Of a DNA stretch of 64,000 nucleotides, positions 32,572-39,984 are shown in pieces (positions within the stretch are counted from its first letter, which is position 1; each line of letters opens with the position of its first letter). The stretch covers positions 62,001-126,000 of the forward strand of contig CAWAPD010000001.1 in assembly GCA_963783865.1 (NCBI GenBank). Direction: 5' to 3'. The translations under genes were made by a program, and so were the position numbers. The notes beneath the pieces are model-generated. The model made no database searches and was not told where the DNA came from. It saw only the letters and a list, made by a program, of their open reading frames with translations. The stretch comes from CAWAPD01 sp963783865 (GTDB lineage: Bacteria > Actinomycetota > Thermoleophilia > UBA2241).

Positions 32572-33894
32572 ATGCCTAGCAGACGCATCCCTCCCACGCT
32601 CAAACGTCTGCTCGCGCTCGACGAGCAGCAGGTGGTCCTCGCGTCACCCGGCGTCGAGGGCACGGCGCCGCAGCCACCGCTGACCTTCGGCGACCCCCGC
32701 CTGCGCGCCTTCCTCAGCGTCACCTTCGACGTCCTCTACGACTGGAACATCCAGACCGGCTCGATCTACTTCAGCGAGCGGCTCGACCGCATCCTCGGCC
32801 TGCCACCGGGCGGCTTTCCCCGCAGCCTCGAGGGGTGGCTCGGCCACGTGCACCCCGACGACCGCGCCCGCGTGGGCGAGGCGGTGTGGAGCAGCGTGTC
32901 GGAGCTCGAGCCCTTCCGCTGCGAGTACCGGCTGCGGCACGGGGACGGCGGGTATCGCGTCGTCCAGGACCAGGGCGTCCTGCTGGCGACGCCGGCCGGG
33001 GAGCCGGCGAACATGATCGGCGCGATGCGCGACGTGACCGCGGAGCGCGAGGCGGCCATGGCGCTGCTCGAGGCGACCGAGCTCCACCGCGTGCTGTTCC
33101 GCCTGCCCAGCCCGGCGATGGAGGTCGACGCCTCGGGCGCCTACCTGGATGCCGACGCCCACGCGCTGGCCTTCTTCGAACGCAACCGCGACGAGATGCT
33201 GGCGGCCAACGTGCGTGACGACTTCCCGTCCGAGGTGCTCGCCGCGGTGAGCGGCGAGCTCGACGGTGGCGACACCGTGGCCGAGTTCGACGTGACCTGC
33301 CAGGTGCGAGGCCGGCCCAAGACGCTGCTGCTCAGCGTCATCCCGGCCCAGCTCGGCGAGGCCCGCACCTGCTTCCTGCTGGGCACCGACATCACCGGGC
33401 AGCGCGGCATGCAGGAGGAGCTGACGCGCTCGGAGCGGGCGCTTCGCCGTCAGGCGACGATCCTCGACGAGCGCAACACCGCCCTGCGCGTGCTCCTCGA
33501 CCAGCGCGAGCACGACCGGGCCGAGCTCGAGGAACGCGTCGTCGCCAACGTCGAGCAGTTGATCGAGCCGAGCCTCGACCGTCTCAGCCGCATGCTCACG
33601 CACCGGCCCGAGCGCTTCGAGCTCGAGGCGGTGCGCGTGAACCTGCGCGAGATCGTGGGACCGTTCGGGAAGCGGCTGGCCGGCGCCTACGGCGCCGGCC
33701 AGCCGCTCACCCGGCGCGAGATCGAGGTGGCCAACCTCGTGCGCCTCGGCAAGACCAGCGGCGAGATCGCCGACACGCTCCACATCTCCGCCTCGGCGGT
33801 CGCCTTCCACCGCGCCAACATCCGGCGCAAGCTCGAGCTGCCCAAACGCGGCCCGCACCTGGCTACCCACCTGGCGTCGCTGACGCGGGAGTAG
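32572..33894 (+). CDS. Two-PAS-domain regulator with LuxR-type HTH
   Basis: 440 aa. PAS 1 (about 45-160; VLYDWNIQTGSIYFSERLDRI ... HPDDR ... EYRLRHGDGGYRVVQDQG) is followed by PAS 2 (about 165-285), a coiled coil (about 280-345) and a C-terminal LuxR HTH (about 380-435, LTRREIEVANLVRLGKTSGEIA, then ISASAVAFHRANIRRKLEL). No kinase or receiver domain, so it probably senses a cytoplasmic ligand or redox state directly and binds DNA. Divergent from the cupin/permease unit, which it may control. Confidence 0.92.
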   Translation: MPSRRIPPTLKRLLALDEQQVVLASPGVEGTAPQPPLTFGDPRLRAFLSVTFDVLYDWNIQTGSIYFSERLDRILGLPPGGFPRSLEGWLGHVHPDDRARVGEAVWSSVSELEPFRCEYRLRHGDGGYRVVQDQGVLLATPAGEPANMIGAMRDVTAEREAAMALLEATELHRVLFRLPSPAMEVDASGAYLDADAHALAFFERNRDEMLAANVRDDFPSEVLAAVSGELDGGDTVAEFDVTCQVRGRPKTLLLSVIPAQLGEARTCFLLGTDITGQRGMQEELTRSERALRRQATILDERNTALRVLLDQREHDRAELEERVVANVEQLIEPSLDRLSRMLTHRPERFELEAVRVNLREIVGPFGKRLAGAYGAGQPLTRREIEVANLVRLGKTSGEIADTLHISASAVAFHRANIRRKLELPKRGPHLATHLASLTRE

Positions 33895-33909
33895 CCGTGG
33901 CACTGTAAA

Positions 33910-33944
33910 GGGGCGGGGGGCGGCCGGCGGCCACCCCCCGCCCC
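33910..33944. terminator. Bidirectional GC-rich hairpin
   Basis: 16-bp stem with one mismatch (33910-33925 with 33929-33944) between the convergent LuxR and acyltransferase genes. Confidence 0.75.
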
Positions 33945-33960
33945 TCACGACTCCGGGGCA

Positions 33961-34671
33961 CTACTGGTTCTCGAGCAGCTCGTCCTCGTGGACGTCGCGC
34001 ACGACGCGCGCCGGCACGCCCATGAGGACCTTGCGCGGCGGCGCATCTTTGGTCACGACCGCCCCTGCCGCGATGAACGCCTCTTCGCCGATCTCGATCG
34101 CCGGGCAGAGCACGGCGGCGCCGCCGACCCGCGCCCCGCGGCGGATGGTCGCGCCGCGGATCAGCGCGTGGCGCTTCTCGGTGCGGCCCATGAAGTTGTC
34201 GTTGGTCGTGCGCACGCAGGGGGCGATGAAGACGTGGTCCTCGATCGTCATGTAGGCGGTGATGTAGGCGTCGGTCTGGATCTTGGTGAAGTCGCCGATC
34301 GTCGTGTCGTTCTCGACCACGCTGCCGCGCCCGACGAGCACGCGCTCGCCCAGCGTGCAGCGCTCGCGCACGCCGGCGTAGTCGCCGATGATGCAGCCGG
34401 GGCCGAGCGTCGTCCCGCGGTAGACGACGGCGCCGGTGCTGATCACGCAGCCGGCGCCGAGCACGAGCGGCGCCAGCTCGCCACGCCTGGCGGTGGAGGA
34501 CGGCGCGAGGCTCGGCACCTTGCCGAGCACGGCGCCGTCCTGCACGAAGCATCCTTCGCCGATCACGGTGTCGTCGTAGACGGTCACGTTGACGCCGAAG
34601 ACCACGCCGGCGCCGATCTCGACGCCCTCGCCGAGCAGCAGGTTGTGGCCGCGTTCGGAGGCGCTGAGCAT
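33961..34671 (-). CDS. Left-handed beta-helix N-acyltransferase, WbpD-like
   Basis: 236 aa from ATG 34671; GTG 34677, which overlaps the upstream stop as GTGA, is an equal alternative. It is made of hexapeptide repeats (IGAGVVFG, IGEGCFVQDG, LGPGCIIGDYAGV, IGDFTKIQTD, IRRGARVGGAAVLCPAIEIG) ending in a C-terminal helix. The segment APCVRTTNDNFMGRTEK matches the acceptor region of WbpD/WlbB-type enzymes that acetylate the 3-amino group of UDP-amino-uronic acids. It is the last gene of the five-gene sugar operon, directly after the Gfo/Idh gene. Confidence 0.9.
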   Translation of the reverse strand: MLSASERGHNLLLGEGVEIGAGVVFGVNVTVYDDTVIGEGCFVQDGAVLGKVPSLAPSSTARRGELAPLVLGAGCVISTGAVVYRGTTLGPGCIIGDYAGVRERCTLGERVLVGRGSVVENDTTIGDFTKIQTDAYITAYMTIEDHVFIAPCVRTTNDNFMGRTEKRHALIRGATIRRGARVGGAAVLCPAIEIGEEAFIAAGAVVTKDAPPRKVLMGVPARVVRDVHEDELLENQ

Positions 34672-34673
34672 CG

Positions 34674-35753
34674 TCACGCGCCCGGGGGCGCCGGCTGCGC
34701 GGCCTGGCTCCCGGCCGGCGCGGCCGGTCCGGCCAGCTCCGCCGTCCTGACCGGCCGCCCACCCTCGCGCAGCGACACCTGCATGGCCTCGAGCACGCGC
34801 ACCACGTTCAGCCCGTCGCGGCCGTCGCTCAGCGGCCGCGCGCCGGTGCGCACGCACTCGGCGAAGTGCTCGACCTCGATCTTCAGCGGCTCGTCGTTGG
34901 GGATGCGCGGGATGTGGATGTCCCCGAAGCGCAGCGTCACGTACTCGCCGTAGGACTGGTAGTGCGGCACCACGGCGCCCTTGTCGTAGACCGTGACCTT
35001 GCGGTCGGCGTCCATGTCGTCGAAGACGACCATCTTCTCGGAGCCGACGACCGTGATCTTGCGCGACTTGTGCGGGTCGAGCCAGCTGACGTGCAGATGG
35101 CCGACCATGCCCGACGGGAAGCGGATGTAGCCGAAGACCACGTCTTCGACGCCCGGCTGCAGGTAGCACTCGCCGCGAGCCGACACCTCTTCGGGTTCCT
35201 CGCCGGTCAGGAAGTTGATGACCGAGATGTCGTGCGGCCCGAGGCTCCAGAGAGCGTTCTCGTCGGGCCGCACCTTGCCCAGGTTCAGCCGGTTCGCGTA
35301 GACGTAGAAGATGCGGCCCAGCTCGCCGTCGTCGAGCAGCTGCTTCACGACGCGCACGCCGGGGTGGTACTCGAGGAGGTGGCCGACCATGAGCCGGCGG
35401 TCGCGCGCCTCGGCGGTGCGCAACAGGTCCTCGGCGTCGACCGCCCGCAGCGCCATCGGCTTCTCGATGAAGGCGTGCTTGCCGGCCTCGAGCACGCGCT
35501 TGCCCAGCGCGTAGTGGGTCGGCACCGAGGTGGCCACGATGACGGCGTCGACCGTGTCGTCGGCCAGCACCTCGTCGAGATCGGGCGTGGCGGCCGCGTC
35601 GGGGAACGTCGTCCGCGCCTTGGCGAGCACCTTCTCGTCGAGGTCGCAGCACCAGGCCAGCTCGGCGCCGGGCAGGCGGTCGACGTTGCGCGCCAGGTTC
35701 GGACCCCAGTAGTTCAGGCCGACGACGCCGATGCGGACCGTGTCACCGTTCAC
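34674..35753 (-). CDS. Gfo/Idh/MocA oxidoreductase, WbpB/WlbA-like
   Basis: 359 aa. N-terminal Rossmann fold (VRIGVVGLNYWGPNLARNV), then the family motif GKHAFIEKPMA and catalytic-domain LWSLGPHDISVINFLTG. WbpB/WlbA oxidises C3 of UDP-N-acetyl-hexosaminuronic acid with NAD+ before transamination. GTG 35753 with AAGGAGG is the start. It is 27 nt after the UDP-sugar dehydrogenase gene and adjoins the acyltransferase, the partners expected in this pathway. Specificity is inferred from neighbours. Confidence 0.9.
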   Translation of the reverse strand: MNGDTVRIGVVGLNYWGPNLARNVDRLPGAELAWCCDLDEKVLAKARTTFPDAAATPDLDEVLADDTVDAVIVATSVPTHYALGKRVLEAGKHAFIEKPMALRAVDAEDLLRTAEARDRRLMVGHLLEYHPGVRVVKQLLDDGELGRIFYVYANRLNLGKVRPDENALWSLGPHDISVINFLTGEEPEEVSARGECYLQPGVEDVVFGYIRFPSGMVGHLHVSWLDPHKSRKITVVGSEKMVVFDDMDADRKVTVYDKGAVVPHYQSYGEYVTLRFGDIHIPRIPNDEPLKIEVEHFAECVRTGARPLSDGRDGLNVVRVLEAMQVSLREGGRPVRTAELAGPAAPAGSQAAQPAPPGA

Positions 35754-35780
35754 GCTGTGCCTCCTTGCGTGGGGCGGGAG

Positions 35781-37046
35781 CTAGAGCTTCCAGACCTTGC
35801 CGTCGCCGTCGAGCCCCGCCGTCGCGTTGCGGAAGTCGACCACGAGCTGCGCCTTGCGCACGATCTCCTCGTAGTCGATCCCCGAGTGCGCGGTGACGAT
35901 GACGACGGCGTCGTAGGCGCTGATGCCGGCGCCCTTGTGCAGGTCGACCGAGTGCATGCCGAAGGCCGGCAGCTCGGGCACGAACGGATCGTGGTAGTCG
36001 ACCACCATCCCGGCCGCGTCCAGCTGCCTGATGATGCGCAGCGCCGGCGACTCGCGCAGGTCGTCGATGTCGGCCTTGTAGGCGACGCCGATCACGAGCC
36101 CCTTGGAGCCCTGGAGCGCCTTGCCGTGGGAGTTGAGGGCGCGGGTGATCTTGGCCACGCAGAAGTACGGCATGTTCTCGTTGACCTTGCCGGCGAGCTC
36201 GATGAACTCGGTCCAGAAGTCGACCTCGCGCGCCTTCCACGACAGGTAGAAGGGGTCGATCGGGATGCAGTGCCCGCCCAGGCCCGGCCCGGGCTGGAAC
36301 TTCATGAACCCGAACGGCTTGCTGGCGGCGGCGTCGATGACCTCCCAGATGTCGATGCCCATGCGGTCGCACAGCATGGCGAGCTCGTTCATCAGCGCGA
36401 TGTTGACGCTGCGGAAGATGTTCTCGAGCAGCTTGGTCATCTCCGCGACCTCTGGGGTGGAGACCGGCACGAGATGGTCGAGGCCGGCGCCGTAGACCTC
36501 GAGCGCCTTCTCGGTGCAGGCCGGCGTGAGGCCGCCGATGACCTTGGGCGTGGTCTTGGTGGTGTAGTCGGTGCGGCCGGGGTCGACGCGCTCCGGCGAG
36601 AAGGCGAGGTGGAAGCCCTTGCCGGCCTTCAGGCCCGAACCGGCCTCGAGGATCGGGGCCAGCTCGTCGCGGGTCGTCCCCGGGTAGGTCGTGCTCTCGA
36701 GGCAGACGAGCTGGCCCTTCCGCAAGTGGTGCGAGAGCTTCTCGGTCGCCCCCTTGACCAGCGAGAGGTCGGGCTCGCGGTTGGCGTTGAGCGGCGTCGG
36801 CAGGCAGATGATGTCGGCGGCGCAGTCCTCGGTGGCGGCGTACTCGGTGGTCGCCGTCACGAGCCCGGCGTCGACGAGCCTCTTGAGCTCCGTGCTCTCC
36901 ACGTCGACGATGTACGACTCGCCCGCGTTGATCGCGTAGCAGCGCTCGGGATCGGCCTCGACGCCGACGACCTCGACGCCGCCCTGGGCGAAGGTGACGG
37001 CGAGCGGCAGCCCGACGTAGCCCATACCGATGACCGCGATCTTCAC
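35781..37046 (-). CDS. UDP-N-acetylhexosamine 6-dehydrogenase (WbpA/WecC family)
   Basis: 421 aa. N-terminal KIAVIGMGYVGLPLAVTFAQ Rossmann motif, central ESTTYPGTTRDELAP and SPERVDPGRTDYT, the catalytic Cys in GPGLGGHCIPIDPFYLSWK (about residue 259), and the C-terminal UDP-binding domain (YKADIDDLRESPALRII). It oxidises C6 of a UDP-HexNAc to the uronic acid in two NAD+-dependent steps. GTG 37046, AAGGAG 8 nt upstream. UDP-GlcNAc or UDP-ManNAc could be the substrate; wecB in the same operon allows either. Confidence 0.95.
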   Translation of the reverse strand: MKIAVIGMGYVGLPLAVTFAQGGVEVVGVEADPERCYAINAGESYIVDVESTELKRLVDAGLVTATTEYAATEDCAADIICLPTPLNANREPDLSLVKGATEKLSHHLRKGQLVCLESTTYPGTTRDELAPILEAGSGLKAGKGFHLAFSPERVDPGRTDYTTKTTPKVIGGLTPACTEKALEVYGAGLDHLVPVSTPEVAEMTKLLENIFRSVNIALMNELAMLCDRMGIDIWEVIDAAASKPFGFMKFQPGPGLGGHCIPIDPFYLSWKAREVDFWTEFIELAGKVNENMPYFCVAKITRALNSHGKALQGSKGLVIGVAYKADIDDLRESPALRIIRQLDAAGMVVDYHDPFVPELPAFGMHSVDLHKGAGISAYDAVVIVTAHSGIDYEEIVRKAQLVVDFRNATAGLDGDGKVWKL

Positions 37047-37099
37047 TTCGTGCGCTCCTTGCGAGTGGACGCCGGCGCGCGGGCGCGCCCCGGGGACGG

Positions 37100-37105
37100 A
37101 TTCTA
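37100..37105 (-). promoter_or_regulatory. -10-like TAGAAT upstream of the dehydrogenase gene
   Basis: TAGAAT on the minus strand, 53 nt before GTG 37046 and just past the stop of the C45 gene. It may be an internal promoter of the sugar operon. Confidence 0.4.
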
Positions 37106-37110
37106 CCGTA

Positions 37111-38211
37111 TCACCGGAGCGCGTACCGCCGGCGCTCGTTCTCGCAGGGCGGGCCGGAGCTGACGTCGACGGTGAGCTCGTCGAGGTCCCAGACCATGCT
37201 CGCCGTCGTGCACTCCTGCTGGCCGGGGGGCTCGGTCATGTCGGCGTGCGAGCAGATCGTGTACCAGTCCTCGCCGGGCGTCGCGTGGTCGGCGAGGACG
37301 CGCGCGACGAGGTCGCGCGCGTCCTCGCCCCTCGCGACGCCCTCGGCCAGCAGCTGCCGGGCGCGCTCGACGCGCCAGCGGGTGCCCTTCGAGGTCGAGA
37401 TCTCGTACGGCGCCATCGCCGGCGACAGGAAGTGGTTGGTGTGCACCAGCAGCTCGTCGTCGCCGGACTCGGCGCTCGCCGTGCCGGAGGTCTCGATGTC
37501 GAAGAAGGTGGTCTGGTCGGCGAAGATGTGGTTCGAGCCGCGCGCGCGGGCGCCCTGGAGGGCCCTCGCGCGCGCGTCCTCGCGGCTCTTCGCCTCGAGG
37601 ACGTGGCGGCGGATCATGTTGTTCGGCACGCCGATGCGCGAGTCGTTGGCGTACACGGTGTTGCCGGCGGTGGCGATCCCGTGCGAGTTCATCCCCGAGG
37701 GCGGCAGCAGGCCGGCCGACGTGACGGCGATGATCCGCGTGCCGTCGGCCGTCGTGAGACGCAGCAGCACGTTGCGCTTGGCGTCGAGCGCCCACCAGTC
37801 CTCGTTGTGCCCGAGCGCGCGATGCCCGCCGCTGCGCACGCCGACCGACGTGCAGTGCTCGGGGTGCTCGGCGTGCGCCTGACCGGGCCCGTTCATCGCC
37901 AGGCCGGGATCCTCGTTGCAGGTCAGCTCCTCGCCGAGGTTGGGCACCAGCAGGTCGCCGAGCGGCAGCCCTGCGCCTTCGGCCATGCCTTCGAGCTCCT
38001 CGACCACCGCCGGCAGCCAGCGGCGCGCGGCCTCGAGATAGGGCGTGCACAACGCCACGGCCTCGTCGAACGGCGGCCCGTCCATCTGCTCGTGGTAGAG
38101 ACGGTACTCGGCGATCCCCGACACGATGAGCTCGCGGGCCGCTTCGCCGATGGCCAAGCCGATCTCGCGCGGCGCGCCGGCGGCTTCGATCTCGAGGAGC
38201 GGTGCGGTCAT
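37111..38211 (-). CDS. C45-type Ntn hydrolase / acyltransferase
   Basis: 366 aa. It resembles the acyl-CoA:6-aminopenicillanate acyltransferase group, which cleaves itself to expose an N-terminal Cys. Visible are the Cys in HPEHCTSVGVRSGGHRALGHNEDWW (read as two pieces: EHCTSVGV and ALGHNEDW; Cys about residue 120), GMNSHGIATAGNTV and LLVHTNHFLSP. Members hydrolyse or transfer acyl groups on amides. ATG 38211 overlaps the wecB stop by 4 nt (ATGA), so it is translated with wecB inside the sugar operon. Such a protein is not part of the known acetamido-uronic-acid pathways; its job here is open. Confidence 0.88.
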   Translation of the reverse strand: MTAPLLEIEAAGAPREIGLAIGEAARELIVSGIAEYRLYHEQMDGPPFDEAVALCTPYLEAARRWLPAVVEELEGMAEGAGLPLGDLLVPNLGEELTCNEDPGLAMNGPGQAHAEHPEHCTSVGVRSGGHRALGHNEDWWALDAKRNVLLRLTTADGTRIIAVTSAGLLPPSGMNSHGIATAGNTVYANDSRIGVPNNMIRRHVLEAKSREDARARALQGARARGSNHIFADQTTFFDIETSGTASAESGDDELLVHTNHFLSPAMAPYEISTSKGTRWRVERARQLLAEGVARGEDARDLVARVLADHATPGEDWYTICSHADMTEPPGQQECTTASMVWDLDELTVDVSSGPPCENERRRYALR

Positions 38212-39296
38212 CGGTCGGTCCCTTCGCTGAGGTAGGCGGAGATGGCAGCGGCGATGCGCTCGGCGGCATCGCCCTCGCCGTAGAACGCGGGGCGGTCCCC
38301 GCCCCGCGGGGGGTCGGCGAGGGCCGCGGCGAGCGCATCGCCGTCGGCCCCCACCAGCACGTTCCAGCCGCTGTCGAGCGTCTCGACCCACTCGCTGGTG
38401 TCGCGCAGCGTCACGCACGGCACGCCGAAGAAGTAGGCCTCTTTCTGCATGCCGCCCGAGTCGGTGGCGACGACCCGCGCGTTGCGGATCAGGGCGAGGT
38501 TGTCGAGGTAGCCGACGGGGTCGCCGACGGTCATGTTCTCGCCCACGCGGTCGGCGAGCCCGAAGCGGTCGATGCTCGCCTGGGTGCGCGGGTGAGCCGG
38601 AAAGACGACGCGCTCGTCACGCTCACCGAACACCCCGAGGATCGTCTCGAGCCGCTCGGCGGAATCGGCGTTCGACGGCCGGTGGACGGTGAGCAGCACG
38701 TAGCGGCCCGGCTCGACGCCGAAGCGCGCCAGTGCGCCGGCTTCGCGCTCAGGCGCGAGCGCCCGTGTGGCGAGGTCGAACATGACGTCGCCCACCTTCT
38801 CCACGCCGGCCGTGATCCCCTCCTTGCCGAGGTTCGCCACGGCCGTGTCGGTGGGGCAGAACAAGAGCGACGACACGTGATCGGCGAGCACCCGGTTGAG
38901 CTCCTCGGGCATCGCGCGATCGAACGAGCGCAGGCCGGCCTCGACGTGCCCGACCGGCACGCCGAGCTTGGCGGCGGCGAGGGCGCCGGCCAGCGTGCTG
39001 TTCGTGTCGCCGTAGACCAGCACGAAGGCCGGCGCCCGGTCCACGACCGCGCGCTCGACCCCGGTCAGCATCTGCGCCGTCTGCCAGGCGTGGGAGCCCG
39101 AGCCAACGCCGAGCTCCACGTCGGGCTCGGGCAGCCGCAGCTCGTCGAAGAAGACGCCGGCGAGGCTGTGGTCGTAGTGCTGGCCGGTGTCGAGCAGCAC
39201 TTCGTCGCCGATCTTGCGCACCTCGCGCGAGACCGCCGCGCACTTGATGTACTGGGGCCGGTTGCCGACCACGGTGAGGATGGTTGGCCTGGACAT
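38208..39296 (-). CDS. wecB: UDP-N-acetylglucosamine 2-epimerase, non-hydrolysing (WecB/MnaA)
   Basis: 362 aa, GT-B fold. Motifs: TVVGNRPQYIKCAAVSRE, DTGQHYDHSLAGVFFDEL, VYGDTNSTLAGALAA, GHVEAGLRS, HRPSNAD and DSGGMQKEAYFFGVPCVTLR. It interconverts UDP-GlcNAc and UDP-ManNAc, or the 3-acetamido-uronate forms in the WbpI role. It is first in the operon and appears leaderless: a TAGACT -10 ends 6 nt before the ATG and there is no Shine-Dalgarno. Confidence 0.96.
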   Translation of the reverse strand: MSRPTILTVVGNRPQYIKCAAVSREVRKIGDEVLLDTGQHYDHSLAGVFFDELRLPEPDVELGVGSGSHAWQTAQMLTGVERAVVDRAPAFVLVYGDTNSTLAGALAAAKLGVPVGHVEAGLRSFDRAMPEELNRVLADHVSSLLFCPTDTAVANLGKEGITAGVEKVGDVMFDLATRALAPEREAGALARFGVEPGRYVLLTVHRPSNADSAERLETILGVFGERDERVVFPAHPRTQASIDRFGLADRVGENMTVGDPVGYLDNLALIRNARVVATDSGGMQKEAYFFGVPCVTLRDTSEWVETLDSGWNVLVGADGDALAAALADPPRGGDRPAFYGEGDAAERIAAAISAYLSEGTDR

Positions 39297-39302
39297 CGGC
39301 CC

Positions 39303-39308
39303 AGTCTA
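39303..39308 (-). promoter_or_regulatory. -10 TAGACT of wecB, leaderless geometry
   Basis: The hexamer ends 6 nt before the wecB ATG (39296), so transcription should start at or beside the A of ATG. Confidence 0.6.
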
Positions 39309-39375
39309 CCGGACGGCGACCCGGACCGTCGTCCGCGCGGCGCGCGGCACCGGCGCCGAGACCCCGACCGCGGGG

Positions 39376-39381
39376 TAGAAT
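39376..39381 (+). promoter_or_regulatory. -10 TAGAAT of the 39388 gene, leaderless geometry
   Basis: Six nt separate TAGAAT from GTG 39388. Back to back with the wecB promoter in a 91-nt gap. Confidence 0.6.
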
Positions 39382-39387
39382 GAAGGT

Positions 39388-39927
39388 GTGAGCGACTCGG
39401 AACAGTACGTAGAGGGTCTGCCGGGGGAGCTCGACCGCTTCCTCGCCGACTTCTTCCCGCGCAAACGCTGGCAGGCGCGCGTGCAGTACGACCACCGGGC
39501 GCGCGAGTTCTTCCTCGACATCACGCTGCGCGACGGCGCCCTGGCCGGCGACGATCGCTTCCTGTCGTTGCTCGCCTTCTACGGCCGCGGGCAGAGCCGC
39601 GTGCTCCGCGAGAAGGCGGGGCTCGAGCTGCACTGCCGGTTGTATGCCGCCGACGGGGCCGACCTCACGCCCCGGCTGCGGACCGCGGAGTCGACCTACC
39701 TGGACGACACCGAGCGCGGCTCGCTGATGGGCCGCCAGCTCGCCTGGCTGGGGTTCCGTCACCGGCTGGTGCGGCAGTTCCTGCCGCGCTCGCTGCTGTG
39801 GGCGACGGCGATCACCGTGCTGGTGCTCGTGCTGCACCTGTCGTTCAGCGTGGCCGTCGTGCTCTGCATGGTCGCGATCACGGTGCAGATGGCCCTCATC
39901 TCGGTCACGTCGCGGCGCCGGATCTAG
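39388..39927 (+). CDS. Unknown protein with two C-terminal membrane helices
   Basis: 179 aa. A cytoplasmic, charged domain (1-130; DRFLADFFPRKRWQARVQYD, FFLDITLRDGALAGDDRFLS) is followed by a helical hairpin in the membrane (about 131-172, LLWATAITVLVLVLHLSFSV and beyond). No family recognised. It begins with GTG directly after a -10 element, divergent from wecB, and is closed by a hairpin at 39930. Confidence 0.7.
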   Translation: MSDSEQYVEGLPGELDRFLADFFPRKRWQARVQYDHRAREFFLDITLRDGALAGDDRFLSLLAFYGRGQSRVLREKAGLELHCRLYAADGADLTPRLRTAESTYLDDTERGSLMGRQLAWLGFRHRLVRQFLPRSLLWATAITVLVLVLHLSFSVAVVLCMVAITVQMALISVTSRRRI

Positions 39928-39929
39928 GA

Positions 39930-39970
39930 TCGCAGGGCGGCGGGCGGCGGAGCCGCCCGCCGCCCTGCGA
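39930..39970 (+). terminator. GC-rich hairpin abutting the murT promoter
   Basis: 19-bp perfect stem (39930-39948 with 39952-39970). The right arm ends at the base before the murT -10 element. Confidence 0.75.
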
Positions 39971-39976
39971 TACGAT
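39971..39976 (+). promoter_or_regulatory. -10 TACGAT of murT, near-leaderless
   Basis: TACGAT ends 8 nt before ATG 39985; no Shine-Dalgarno lies between. The spacer and -35 region fall within the upstream terminator hairpin. Confidence 0.5.
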
Positions 39977-39984
39977 AGCCCACC

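Noticed and set aside
37111..38418. Longer form of the C45 gene starting at 38418
   Set aside because: The extra 69 residues are Arg-rich shadow of wecB; ATG 38211 overlaps the wecB stop in the usual ATGA fashion.
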